Source: Collinsella sp. TF08-11AT (lineage in GTDB: Bacteria; Actinomycetota; Coriobacteriia; Coriobacteriales; Coriobacteriaceae). From it: a stretch of DNA of 64,000 bases. Location of the stretch: NCBI RefSeq assembly GCF_003437035.1, contig NZ_QSRL01000001.1:248001-312000 (forward strand), read 5' to 3'. A program made the position numbers and the translations under genes. Shown here one piece after another: positions 53,951-62,390 of this stretch (positions are counted from its first letter, which is position 1; each line of letters opens with the position of its first letter). The notes below the pieces were generated by a model. The model worked only from the letters and a program-made list of their open reading frames with translations, was not told the DNA's origin and did not search any database.

Positions 53951-56167
53951 ATGGAACAACTCTCGCAATCGGGCTCGCGCGGTCGACGCCGCACGGGCAA
54001 TGAGCCGGCGCCGCACGAACGCGTGAAGGGCGGGCGCCGCGCCAACGAGCCGCGACGCACCGCGAGCCCCCATCGCGCTTCTGCCAACAACGCGGGCCGC
54101 GCCAACACTCCCGCCGCGGAGCAGACGCCTGCTCGCCCCAAGTCCCGCTACATCCCTGCCCTTGACGGCCTGCGCACGCTTGCCGTCGTCGCGGTGGTGC
54201 TCTATCACCTCAACCTCACGTGGGCTCAGGGCGGCCTGCTCGGCGTCACGATCTTCTTTGTGCTTTCGGGCTATCTGATCACGCGCTTGCTGCTCAACGA
54301 AGTCGCTAAGACCGGCCGCATCGACCTTAAGAGCTTCTGGATTCGCCGCATCCGTCGCCTGGTCCCCGCCGTGGTAACGGTAGTGTTCGTGACCTGCGCG
54401 CTGTGCACCATCTTTAACCACGTGATGCTCACCAAGATGCGCCCCGACATCCTGCCGTCGCTGCTGTTCTTTAACAACTGGTGGCAGATTGCCCAAAACG
54501 TCTCGTACTTCAATGCTCTGGGCGATCCCTCACCGCTTACGCACTTTTGGTCGCTCGCCATCGAGGAACAGTTCTACCTGGTTTGGCCCCCGCTGCTGCT
54601 CGCTATGGTATCCATGCACATGAGCAAGCCCAACACGCGCCGCATGGTTCTGGGCCTGGCTGCCGTCTCCGCAATCGCCATGATGGTGCTCTATAACCCC
54701 GCCGCCGACCCCAGCCGCGTGTACTACGGCACCGACACCCGCGTGTTCTCGCTGCTGCTGGGCGCCTGGATGGCCTTTATCCCCGATCGCGACCTGGCTC
54801 CGGTGCGCCTCGCCCGTCGTTTGGGGCTCAATCGCCTGGCTGGCGCCGCCAAGCACGGCAAGAACGCCGAGGGCAAGCTTGGCGAGAAGGCCGACAACGC
54901 AGCCGAGACCGTCCCGGCACAGCCGAGCGCCCTCGTGCGCTTTTGGTCCTCGCCCGCATCCATCGATGTGTTGGGCGTCGTGGGTCTGGTTGGCCTTGCC
55001 GCCATGGTCGCGCTCACCAACGGCTACACCGCGTTCCAGTATCGCGGCGGCACGCTGCTATGCTCCATCCTCACGCTCATGGTTATTGCGGCATGCGTGC
55101 AGCCCCAGGGAATGGTTGCCCGCGCGCTGTCAGCCGAGCCGCTCGTGTGGGTCGGCAAGCGCTCGTACAGCATCTACCTGTGGCACTATCCGCTGCTGTT
55201 GCTCATGAACCCGGTCGCCAACATCAACGATACGCCCTGGTGGCAGTACATTTTGCAGGTGCTGCTGGTGGTCGCCGTAGCCGAGTGCTCCTATCGCTTT
55301 ATCGAAACGCCGTTTAGGAAGGGCGCCTTCGGCCGCACCGTCGCCGAATTCCGCGATGGCACCACCACGCCCGCCAACTGGGCTCGCGCGCACGTCCCTG
55401 TCTGCGCGGCCTGCGCTGTCGTGTTGGTCGTTGCACTGGGCGGCCTGATTTTTGTGCCCGAGACGTCTGCGCTGAGCGGCGAGGGCGCCGAAGTTCTGAA
55501 CAAGGAAGCCAAAAACACCGCGCCCACCGACCAGCAGGCGGCCGACGACATCGACAAGGACAACGACGGCTTCCCCGATGGCTCCTACGACCTGTTGATG
55601 ATCGGTGACTCCGTGTCGCTGCGCGCCGTTGATTCCTTTGACGGCGTGTTCCCGCACAGCCATATCGATGCCGAAAAGGGCCGCCAGTTTGATGCTGGCC
55701 GCGCGACATTTGAGGGCTATATCCAGCAGAACCTTGCCGGCAAGATCGTGGTCTTTGCCCTGGGCACCAACGGTTTGGTAACGGACGCCCAGGTCGACGC
55801 GATCATGGCCGACGCCGGCGAGCAGCGCATTGTCGTGTTTGTAAACACGCGTAGCCCGCAGCCGTGGGTCGGGTCCACGAACCAGGCCATCGCCAACGCC
55901 GCCACGCGCTACAAGAATGTACGCGTTGTCGACTGGTACGGGTACAGCGCCAACCGCAACGACCTGTTCGACGGCGACGGCACGCACCTGTCGACCACCG
56001 GCGTGACCGAATACCTCAACCTGATCCACGATGCGGTCAAGAAAGACCTGCCCGTGCACCCCGAGGACCACGTCAACGATCCGCAGCCGGCAGCCGTCAA
56101 ATCCGCCGCCGACGCACTCGTCAATGCCCTCGCCTACAAGCCACACAAGCTGGGCACCGACAAGTAG
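53951..56167 (+). CDS. OafA/OatA-like membrane acyltransferase with SGNH domain
   Basis: A 738-residue protein. A basic N-terminal tail of about 65 residues comes first. Then the acyltransferase-3 domain (about 70-460) has roughly ten membrane helices with RYIPALDGLRTLAVVAVVLYH-type start (His in LYHLNL), GVTIFFVLSGYLITRLLL and SLAIEEQFYLVWP. The outer C-terminal SGNH-like domain (about 540-720) has LLMIGDSVSLRAV and GDGTHLSTTGV with Asp-x-x-His. Such enzymes O-acetylate peptidoglycan or wall polymers. The ATG has a weak GGATG site. It is divergent from the ribokinase operon. Confidence 0.92.
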   Translation: MEQLSQSGSRGRRRTGNEPAPHERVKGGRRANEPRRTASPHRASANNAGRANTPAAEQTPARPKSRYIPALDGLRTLAVVAVVLYHLNLTWAQGGLLGVTIFFVLSGYLITRLLLNEVAKTGRIDLKSFWIRRIRRLVPAVVTVVFVTCALCTIFNHVMLTKMRPDILPSLLFFNNWWQIAQNVSYFNALGDPSPLTHFWSLAIEEQFYLVWPPLLLAMVSMHMSKPNTRRMVLGLAAVSAIAMMVLYNPAADPSRVYYGTDTRVFSLLLGAWMAFIPDRDLAPVRLARRLGLNRLAGAAKHGKNAEGKLGEKADNAAETVPAQPSALVRFWSSPASIDVLGVVGLVGLAAMVALTNGYTAFQYRGGTLLCSILTLMVIAACVQPQGMVARALSAEPLVWVGKRSYSIYLWHYPLLLLMNPVANINDTPWWQYILQVLLVVAVAECSYRFIETPFRKGAFGRTVAEFRDGTTTPANWARAHVPVCAACAVVLVVALGGLIFVPETSALSGEGAEVLNKEAKNTAPTDQQAADDIDKDNDGFPDGSYDLLMIGDSVSLRAVDSFDGVFPHSHIDAEKGRQFDAGRATFEGYIQQNLAGKIVVFALGTNGLVTDAQVDAIMADAGEQRIVVFVNTRSPQPWVGSTNQAIANAATRYKNVRVVDWYGYSANRNDLFDGDGTHLSTTGVTEYLNLIHDAVKKDLPVHPEDHVNDPQPAAVKSAADALVNALAYKPHKLGTDK

Positions 56168-56190
56168 CACGCGGCCAAATCTGCTTCCAC

Positions 56191-56228
56191 CCGCAGGGGG
56201 CGTCGGCCGTGGCCGACGCCCCCTGCGG
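56191..56228 (+). terminator. Perfect 18-bp hairpin after the acyltransferase gene
   Basis: CCGCAGGGGGCGTCGGCC and its complement around a 2-base centre, 23 bp after the stop. There is no T-run (CAGTTAGG follows), so its strength as a terminator is uncertain. Confidence 0.6.
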
Positions 56229-56400
56229 CAGTTAGGGACGCTCCTTTTGCACCGGCACCTTGAGGCACTTCTGGCGCAGCCAATGAAGACCTCTAGAGAT
56301 GAATTTCAAGCCGCTCCGCCGCTCCAGGCATCGTTTCCGCGCCTCGCGCCTGCCCCAAACAATCAAAACAAGCCCTTTTCGCCGCAACCTCAAAGGTCTG

Positions 56401-56628
56401 TGGGCAAAAAAGGGCAAATATGAGTACTGTTACCATTTTAGTAGCAGGCAAAACCACCCAAAATGACGTCCGAGCAACCCCTACAACCCCCTAAAGCAGC
56501 CAACCTGACTTGTTTAAGGTGTATTGGAGCCAATTTTAATGAACATACTATAGGTTATGTTCATTATCTTCTTGGCCGTAAATGTCATCAGTCTAGCAAC
56601 AGTACTCATATTTGGCATTTTTTGCCCA
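56401..56628. mobile_element. MITE-like inverted-repeat element, intergenic
   Basis: Terminal inverted repeats of 32 bp match at about 28 positions (56401-56432, starting TGGGCAAAAA; and 56597-56628). The 228-bp element is AT-rich, has no gene, and lies between an acyltransferase gene and the Mg transporter gene. Inner features shared in style with the hypF element are CAACCCCCTA and TTGGCC stretches and inward-facing pyrimidine-rich blocks. It looks like a non-autonomous mobile element. The remainder of the 56168-56711 gap is the hairpin at 56191 and the terminator at 56659. Confidence 0.7.
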
Positions 56629-56658
56629 TCGTTATATAACTGACCCCCTGTAGCGGGC

Positions 56659-56689
56659 AAAAAAGAGGCCGCAGCCCATGGCCGCGGCC
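56659..56689 (-). terminator. Terminator of the NRAMP-related transporter gene
   Basis: On the minus strand a 10-bp GC stem (GGCCGCGGCC against its near-complement, one mismatch) with a 3-nt loop is followed by TCTTTTTTG. It lies 23 bp after the stop. Confidence 0.8.
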
Positions 56690-56711
56690 CGCTCGAAACC
56701 CAAAAGAGGCG

Positions 56712-57974
56712 CTACGCGCTGTAGCCCATCGCTTGCAGCACAAACATGACGACCGTCAGCACCGTAATCACGCCGATAGTCGCCCACGTGAGCACGTTCC
56801 ACACGCGACCGTTGCGGTTGGCCCCCATAATGTGGCGATCCGCCGCGATAACCACCTGGAATACCAAAACTACGGGCAGCAGCACGCCGTTGATGACCTG
56901 CGAGGTCATCATAATCTGGAACAAATCGACGCCGGGCATGAGCACCAACACGGCAGAAATGCCGATGATGGCCGTAATGATGCCGCGATAGACCGGGGCC
57001 TCGTCCCAGCTGCGATCGGCGCCTCGTTCCCAACCAAATGCCTCGCAGATGGCACTCGACGTAACGCCCGGCAGCACGCAGGCAGCCAAAAAGCTCGCTG
57101 CGACCAGGCCCGAGGCAAACAACACCGTGGACCACTGGCCCGCGATGGGCTCCAGCGCGCGGGCGGCATCGGCGGCATCGCTAATCTGAATACCCGCCGG
57201 GAACAGCACCGTACCGGTCGTGATGATAATGAAGCCCGCAATGATATCAGCAGCAATCGAGCCGCTCACGGTATCAATACGCTGCAGCACGATGTCGTCC
57301 TCGCCCGCATTCTTATCGACCACGTTGTTCTGAGCCAAGAAGATCATCCACGGTGCGATGGTGGTACCGATCGTTGCGACCACGAGCGACACGTAGCTGG
57401 GGTCGTTTTGAATATTGGGGACGACCAAGTCGACCGCGACCTCGCCCCAGTTGGGGCCGGCCATAAACGCGGCGACGATGTAGGTCACGAACACGCAGCT
57501 TACCAGCAGCAAAATCTTCTCGATGCGCTGGAAACTGCCCGACATGGTAAGCATCCACACCAGCAGCGCCACGAGCGGCACCGAAATGCTCGCCGGCACG
57601 CCAAACAGGGCAAGTCCGCTCGCGATACCCGCAAACTCCGAAATGGTCACGGCCGTGTTGGCGATCAACAGCGCCGCCATGGCCAGCACGCTCTTGCGCA
57701 CGCCAAAGCGCTCGCGAATGAGCGACGCCAGGCCCTTACCCGTGACGCATCCGCAGCGCGCCGCGGTCTCCTGCGTCACGATGAGCAGCACGGTCATGAC
57801 GGGAAGCATCCAGAGCATCTTGTAACCATAGCTGGCGCCCGCGCTGGAATACGTGGCGATGCCGCCGGCGTCATTACCCGAAAGCGCCGCCAACAGACCG
57901 GGGCCCATAGCGCCAAAGATGGCGGCGATGGTCAGCTTTTGCTTGGCGCTCGCCTTTTGCTTCGTGTTTTGCAC
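56712..57974 (-). CDS. NRAMP-related Mg2+ transporter (NRMT type)
   Basis: A 420-residue NRAMP-family membrane protein with about eleven helices. In classic NRAMP Mn/Fe carriers TM1 has DPGN and TM6 has MPH. Here TM1 reads SGNDAGGIATY (DAGG) and TM6 reads IGTTIAPWMIF (APW), so the Asn becomes Gly and the metal-binding Met becomes Ala. That pattern is the one reported for NRAMP-related magnesium transporters, studied in the Coriobacteriia member Eggerthella lenta. A GTG start at 57974 was chosen because AGGTGG sits 4 nt before it. It is 8 bp after the MgtE-like gene. Transport of Mg2+ rather than Mn2+ is inferred. Confidence 0.85.
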   Translation of the reverse strand: MQNTKQKASAKQKLTIAAIFGAMGPGLLAALSGNDAGGIATYSSAGASYGYKMLWMLPVMTVLLIVTQETAARCGCVTGKGLASLIRERFGVRKSVLAMAALLIANTAVTISEFAGIASGLALFGVPASISVPLVALLVWMLTMSGSFQRIEKILLLVSCVFVTYIVAAFMAGPNWGEVAVDLVVPNIQNDPSYVSLVVATIGTTIAPWMIFLAQNNVVDKNAGEDDIVLQRIDTVSGSIAADIIAGFIIITTGTVLFPAGIQISDAADAARALEPIAGQWSTVLFASGLVAASFLAACVLPGVTSSAICEAFGWERGADRSWDEAPVYRGIITAIIGISAVLVLMPGVDLFQIMMTSQVINGVLLPVVLVFQVVIAADRHIMGANRNGRVWNVLTWATIGVITVLTVVMFVLQAMGYSA

Positions 57975-57982
57975 GCGACCAC

Positions 57983-59827
57983 CTATCCCATGACCGACAT
58001 GGTGAGCAGCACCGCGGCGATGCAGTACGCCACACACGAGATCATGACGGCGATAACGTTCATGGCGGTACCCGACGTGTTAAGGTCGTGCTCGTCGCGC
58101 CAGAACAGCACCATCAGGTAAATCACGGCGCTCATGTTGCCCACCAGGCAGATGATGGCGGCAATGTTAAAGCAGCCGGTAAAGAGCTGCTCCTCAAACA
58201 TAGAGGCATCGGGGAACGCAGCGGTGCGCACCAGCTGCGCGCACAGGTAAGTAACAAGCGAAAGGATCAGACCCATGCCCGTGCTCTGGAAGAAGAATCC
58301 CAGGTACGGTTTGGGCTCGTCGTCGTGACCGTCGTACTCGAGGAAGTAGTTCTTGACGAACGACACCATGCGCGAGGCAGCCAGCAGCACGAGCGGCATG
58401 GCGCACATGGGGAACACCACCAGATGCGCGGAGCCCAGCGCCGTCCCCAGCACCGTCGCCATAATGCACGAGGCGATGCCCCACACGACAACCCAGTACT
58501 GACGATGCACGAACCAGCTGAGCACGTTCGTCGAGTCGTCGGACGCGCTATCGCCCGAGCCGACACCGGCGATCTGCAGGTCCTCCTGATGCTCCTCGGC
58601 GATAACGTCCATGGCGTCGTCGAAGGTCACGATACCCAGGATATGACGGTTCTCGTCGCAGACGGGGATGGCAACCAGGTCGTACTTGGTCATCTCGTCC
58701 GTCACGTCTTCCTGGTCCTCGTCGGGCGACACGTAGACCAGATCGCGATAGGCGAGCTGGCCCAGCGTGGCGTCGCGGTCGGCCACGATCAGCGTGCGCA
58801 GCGAAAGCACGCCCGTCAGCATGCCGCTCGGATCCTCGGTATAGACGTAGTAGACGCTCTCGAAGTCCTCGTCGAGCTCGCGAATCGCCTCGATGGCGTC
58901 ACCGACCGTTGCCGTGGCGGGCAGGGAGACAAACTCCGAGGTCATGATGCGGCCGGCGGTGTTGTCCTCATACCCCAGCAGGTTACGAATCGCCTTCTCC
59001 TCCTTGACGCCCATCAGGCGCAGGAGCTTCTCGGCCTTCTCGTAATCAAGCTCGTCGATCAGGTCGGCAGCGTCGTCCGGGTCCATCATGGCCAGCATCG
59101 ACGATGCGTCCGTGTCGGACAGGCCCTCGAGCATCTCGGTCATAAGCTCGTCGTCATCGAACTCCGAGATAGCTTCGGCTGCCTGGGCGGTATCGAGCTG
59201 CGCAAACACCTGCGCACGTAGGCGCGGGTCGAGCTGCTCGATAATGTCGGCGATGTCGGCAGGGTGCAGCTCGCCGAGCGTCTTGTGCGACACCGAGAGT
59301 TGGATGTTTTTAGTCGAGCGGTCGAGCAGGTCCATGTAGGACCAAGCGATGATGTCCTCGCTGAGCGGCTTGCCCAGGTGCTTCATAAAGCCCTCGACGA
59401 TATGCTCGAGTGCGGGGCTGATCGCGCGCAGCAGACCGCGGGCACCGACCTCGGCACCCAACAGGCGCAGCTGGTTTTCGCCCGACATGGAAAACTTGAT
59501 GTCGTTGACGCGCACGACCTTCATGCCCTGCGTGTCGACGATCTGCTTATTGAGCACGTCGCGCGCCAGCAGGAGCTCGGTCGGCTGCAGGTACGAGAAG
59601 CGAATATTGGTGGCAGACGTGTTGAGATACACGCCCGTCTCGTCGATACGGTCGACCCATTTGCGCCAGCTGATCATAAACGGCGTCTTGCCGGGGCCGC
59701 GGAACGCGAGCGACGTCACGTGCGGAAAAACTTCGCCGGTAGCAATGCCAAAATCGTTGACCACGCCGAGCTTTTCGCCGTCGACGTCCAAGACCGGCAA
59801 TTTGAGCATCTCACTCAGATAATTCAA
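57983..59827 (-). CDS. MgtE-like Mg2+-sensing membrane protein (PRC barrel, MgtE_N, CBS pair)
   Basis: A 614-residue protein. A PRC-barrel-like N-terminus (residues about 1-60, again near 80-115) is followed by an MgtE intracellular N domain (about 180-280; LHPADIADIIEQLD), a CBS pair (about 290-415; GRIMTSEFVSLPATATV, then GILTFDDAMDVI-like VTFDDAMDVI) and five helices (450-614). The membrane part does not show the usual MgtE pore pattern by eye. The start at the TTG has GGGGAG 5 nt upstream; ATG 59809 is an alternative directly after a short ORF. It is coupled with the NRAMP-related gene 8 bp away, so it may sense Mg and gate that carrier. Confidence 0.8.
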   Translation of the reverse strand: MNYLSEMLKLPVLDVDGEKLGVVNDFGIATGEVFPHVTSLAFRGPGKTPFMISWRKWVDRIDETGVYLNTSATNIRFSYLQPTELLLARDVLNKQIVDTQGMKVVRVNDIKFSMSGENQLRLLGAEVGARGLLRAISPALEHIVEGFMKHLGKPLSEDIIAWSYMDLLDRSTKNIQLSVSHKTLGELHPADIADIIEQLDPRLRAQVFAQLDTAQAAEAISEFDDDELMTEMLEGLSDTDASSMLAMMDPDDAADLIDELDYEKAEKLLRLMGVKEEKAIRNLLGYEDNTAGRIMTSEFVSLPATATVGDAIEAIRELDEDFESVYYVYTEDPSGMLTGVLSLRTLIVADRDATLGQLAYRDLVYVSPDEDQEDVTDEMTKYDLVAIPVCDENRHILGIVTFDDAMDVIAEEHQEDLQIAGVGSGDSASDDSTNVLSWFVHRQYWVVVWGIASCIMATVLGTALGSAHLVVFPMCAMPLVLLAASRMVSFVKNYFLEYDGHDDEPKPYLGFFFQSTGMGLILSLVTYLCAQLVRTAAFPDASMFEEQLFTGCFNIAAIICLVGNMSAVIYLMVLFWRDEHDLNTSGTAMNVIAVMISCVAYCIAAVLLTMSVMG

Positions 59828-59843
59828 TGGTGCTCCCCATCAT
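59811..59843 (-). CDS. Short leader ORF overlapping the mgtE-like start
   Basis: MMGSTIELSE, ten codons plus TGA. GGAGG lies 4 nt before the first ATG and 7 nt before the second. It overlaps the TTG start in another frame and ends one base (TGAGATG) before in-frame ATG 59809 of the MgtE-like gene. Translational coupling from this ORF would favour that ATG. Translation is not proven. Confidence 0.35.
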   Translation of the reverse strand: MMGSTIELSE

Positions 59844-59920
59844 TATTCCTCCGGACGCGGCCGCGCGTGCGGCGTCCGGGGGCTTCTGGATATGTATACG
59901 CATGCGCGGGCGGCACGCCG

Positions 59921-59986
59921 CTCGACGCTTACACCCCGTGCATGCGCAAAAAGCACCTGCATGGGGTCATCGACTGTATGGTCGAG
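59921..59986 (-). other. Structured leader upstream of the mgtE-like gene
   Basis: On the minus strand CTCGAC (59986-59981) pairs with GTCGAG (59926-59921), and inside it ACCCCATGCA pairs with TGCACGGGGT (with one mismatch). A second hairpin CGGACGC/GCGTCCG (about 59852-59878) ends at the ribosome site GGAGG. It does not match the M-box consensus by eye. The position before a Mg transporter suggests a Mg-sensitive leader. The remaining sequence up to 60155 contains a GGGGACGTTCTTAAACGAC repeat piece at 60125. Confidence 0.4.
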
Positions 59987-60121
59987 GTTTGGATTTCACC
60001 TGTAACCTTTCTCTTGACCCTCATTAACCGCAGTAACTATAGCATCAGCATCGCCCTGCGGCATCGAATTTATGCGCTGCACATTGCAGGCATACCAAAC
60101 GCTGACGTATCCGTGACATAG

Positions 60122-60158
60122 CCCTTGGGGACGTTCTTAAACGACTACCCAATGACTA
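60122..60158. repeat. Half-copy of the GGGGACGTTCTT repeat
   Basis: CTTGGGGACGTTCTTAAACG and CCCAATGACTACT repeat the left arm and end of the palindromes at 16845 and 33433. Only one arm is present. Confidence 0.6.
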
Positions 60159-61562
60159 CTCTGTGGTGTCATCGTCCTCGGCAAGTTGGGGGAACACGGC
60201 GTCCTTGGGCATGGTGACCTTCGTCAGCGAGGTGAGCTTTTTGCTGAGCGATGTGTCCGTCTTGACCAGGTCGCTGAGCGTCACGATCTTGTATCCGTCG
60301 GCGACAAGACCGTCGATAATCTGCGGCAGCGCCTCGAGCGTCTGCTCGGCGCATTCGTCTCTATCGGTGAGCAGCACGATATTGCCCGGCGTCACCGAAT
60401 CGAGCACCGTTGAGACCTGCTCGTCGGCACCGTTGAGCAGCCAGTCGCCCGAGTCAATATTCCACGAGACCACGGCGGAGACCAGGTCCATCGCATCAAT
60501 CCAGTTTTGCTCGTCAAAGGCAGCGTAGGGAGCACGCAGCAGCATCGTCTTCACGCCGGTCGCCGACTTAATCGCATCGGTGCCTTTCGTGATCTGTTCG
60601 CGTACCGTCTCACGGTCCTGACCCTTGAGCGAATCGTCGCTGTAGCTGTTGGATCCGATCTCGCACCCGGCATCGACAATCGCCTTGGCCGTGGCAGGCG
60701 AGGCCTCGGCCGCATCGCCCGAAAGGAAGAACGTCGCGGTAACGCCCTTTTCCTTGAGCACCTGCAAGATCTGTTTGGTGGCGCCGCTCGGACCCTCGTC
60801 AAACGTCAGCGCCACGTACTTTTTGTTGCCCTTGGGCGCCACGCTGGCGCACGCAACGACGCAATCGGTGGCGGGCACAACCTCGCCGCGGTCCTGCGTC
60901 TTGCCCGATTGCTCGCCGACCCACACCTCCGAGCGGCCCTGGACACCCCACGTCTGCACATACTCGATAGCGCCCGTGCCCTCGACCTTGAGCTTGGGCT
61001 CGATAACCGTAGCCTGAACCTCGTGCTTCTCGTAGGTGTTACGGCCATCCTTGACCGTCACCTTCTCGCCGCCCTCAAGTTCGCGGCTATCCCATTTGCC
61101 CTGTTTTATGCGCTTGCCGTCCACCTTAACCGACAGCTTTTCGCCGCCATGGCGCTTGAGCACGCTGTCATCGACGGCCAGCAGGTCGCCTGCGTCGTAG
61201 GTATCGGTCAACTCCTGGTCGTCGATGAGATTCTGCAGCGTAGAGCCCACGCGCACCGCGGTCTTTTGCCCGTTAAGTTCCACGTCCACGCTGCGGTTGA
61301 CGTAGCCCACGACGGCAGCGATAAACAGCACGAGCGCACAGCCCACGGCAATGAGCGCATAGGGCAGACGGGACGGTCGGCGCGGCGAGCGCCCGTTGCC
61401 GATGCGCGCGCTGCGGTCGCTAAACCCGCGGCTATGGTTGAGGTACATCGCGCCGGGCTTACGGCGGCGACGGCGCTGACCGCTGGGCAGCTGCCCCAGG
61501 TCGCGGCGCGCCGTCGGACGCGCACCCGAACGCCCGTTTAAGTTGGATCCGTTTTGGCGCAT
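60156..61562 (-). CDS. Polysaccharide-deacetylase-fold protein with degenerate active site
   Basis: A 468-residue membrane-anchored protein. A basic N-terminus and one membrane helix (about 68-90) are followed by a DUF348-like domain (VELNGQKTAVRVGSTLQNLI; about 93-160) and a NodB-like domain (about 245-445). The catalytic motifs are altered: TFDEGP in place of TFDDGP; SNSYSD where the metal His pair NHTYSH is expected; LLTD in place of LLHD. The metal ligands and the general-acid His are therefore missing. GGGGGAGGG precedes the ATG. It probably binds glycan rather than deacetylating it. Monocistronic. Confidence 0.85.
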   Translation of the reverse strand: MRQNGSNLNGRSGARPTARRDLGQLPSGQRRRRRKPGAMYLNHSRGFSDRSARIGNGRSPRRPSRLPYALIAVGCALVLFIAAVVGYVNRSVDVELNGQKTAVRVGSTLQNLIDDQELTDTYDAGDLLAVDDSVLKRHGGEKLSVKVDGKRIKQGKWDSRELEGGEKVTVKDGRNTYEKHEVQATVIEPKLKVEGTGAIEYVQTWGVQGRSEVWVGEQSGKTQDRGEVVPATDCVVACASVAPKGNKKYVALTFDEGPSGATKQILQVLKEKGVTATFFLSGDAAEASPATAKAIVDAGCEIGSNSYSDDSLKGQDRETVREQITKGTDAIKSATGVKTMLLRAPYAAFDEQNWIDAMDLVSAVVSWNIDSGDWLLNGADEQVSTVLDSVTPGNIVLLTDRDECAEQTLEALPQIIDGLVADGYKIVTLSDLVKTDTSLSKKLTSLTKVTMPKDAVFPQLAEDDDTTE

Positions 61563-61577
61563 GTGCCCTCCCCCATA

Positions 61578-61613
61578 AACACAGCAAGCCGGAGCAACAG
61601 GTCTCCGGCTTGC
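61578..61613 (-). terminator. Hairpin after the PRC-barrel gene
   Basis: A perfect 11-bp stem (GCAAGCCGGAG and its complement) with an 8-nt loop; TGTGTTTA follows on the minus strand. It lies 22 bp after the stop and before the deacetylase-fold gene. Confidence 0.7.
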
Positions 61614-61634
61614 CTCCCATCATTTGGTACGTCG

Positions 61635-62390
61635 CTATTTTGTAGCTTTTGACGAGCCTCCGCTCGCCTTTTGGTATTCGTCCTTAAAGGCCTTGAACAT
61701 GCCGCGCGTCTTGCCGAGCTGCTTGCCCAGTGCGCGACTGCCCTTGTCCACGGCAACCGATCCCTTGTCATCGAGCACCTTGGCGCCCTTCTTGACCTTA
61801 TCGCCCACCACGACACTGGCCTCGGCAGCCTTGGCGGCCGCGCCGCCCGAATACCCGAGCGCCTTGACCTCGTCCGAGACAATCATCGCGCCGTTCTCGT
61901 AGCCGCGCAGCATCGTCGGCGGCACCTGCGTGTCACCAACCAAAACACTCGAAGCAGCACCGGCGGTCACATAGAATGCCTGCACGATGCCCGAGCGCGG
62001 CTTGAACTCGACGTCCGAGCAATAGCCCACGACGTCGCCCGATTCCGTGCGCACGTCCATACCGACCCAGATGATGCAATCGTCCAGGTTGATGTCGAGG
62101 CGCTTGGCGGCGGCGGCATCGTACGTGTCCTTGACGTCATCGACCGCAATGGCGCCCTCGTAGACACCAATGGCGTCGAGCGCTACGAATCGATCGGGAC
62201 GCTCGATCATGCCCGCGATATCGGACTGGCGGACCATAAAGCCGACCACGCGCGTACCGCCCGGGGTAAAGACCGGAAAGTGAATCTTTCCGAGCTTTTT
62301 AGGGCTGCGCGGCGTGCCGTCCTTTTTGGTGCGCTTGTCCTCGGTAGGCTTGCGATAGATCTTGGCGCCGACAAAATCCCCGGCGCGCAT
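61635..62390 (-). CDS. PRC-barrel domain protein
   Basis: A 251-residue protein. The PRC-barrel-like beta domains are near residues 1-60 (AGDFVGAKIYRKPTED; GTRVVGFMVRQ) and 110-160 (SGDVVGYCSDVEFKPRSGIV). The C-terminal 60 residues are Lys/Ala-rich and helical. There is no membrane helix. The start overlaps the ytxH-like stop by one base (TAATG). PRC barrels act in RNA-processing and cell-division proteins; the role here is unknown. Confidence 0.85.
   Translation of the reverse strand: MRAGDFVGAKIYRKPTEDKRTKKDGTPRSPKKLGKIHFPVFTPGGTRVVGFMVRQSDIAGMIERPDRFVALDAIGVYEGAIAVDDVKDTYDAAAAKRLDINLDDCIIWVGMDVRTESGDVVGYCSDVEFKPRSGIVQAFYVTAGAASSVLVGDTQVPPTMLRGYENGAMIVSDEVKALGYSGGAAAKAAEASVVVGDKVKKGAKVLDDKGSVAVDKGSRALGKQLGKTRGMFKAFKDEYQKASGGSSKATK

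Noticed and set aside
60014..60043. Promoter-like TTGACC and TATAGC on the plus strand
   Set aside because: With an 18-bp spacer it would face the 3' end of the deacetylase-fold gene on the opposite strand. There is no gene for it to serve, and an antisense role cannot be shown from sequence.
59828..60120. M-box (ykoK) magnesium riboswitch before the mgtE-like gene
   Set aside because: The conserved M-box core phrases are not visible; only generic nested stems are seen, so it is listed as an unnamed structured leader.
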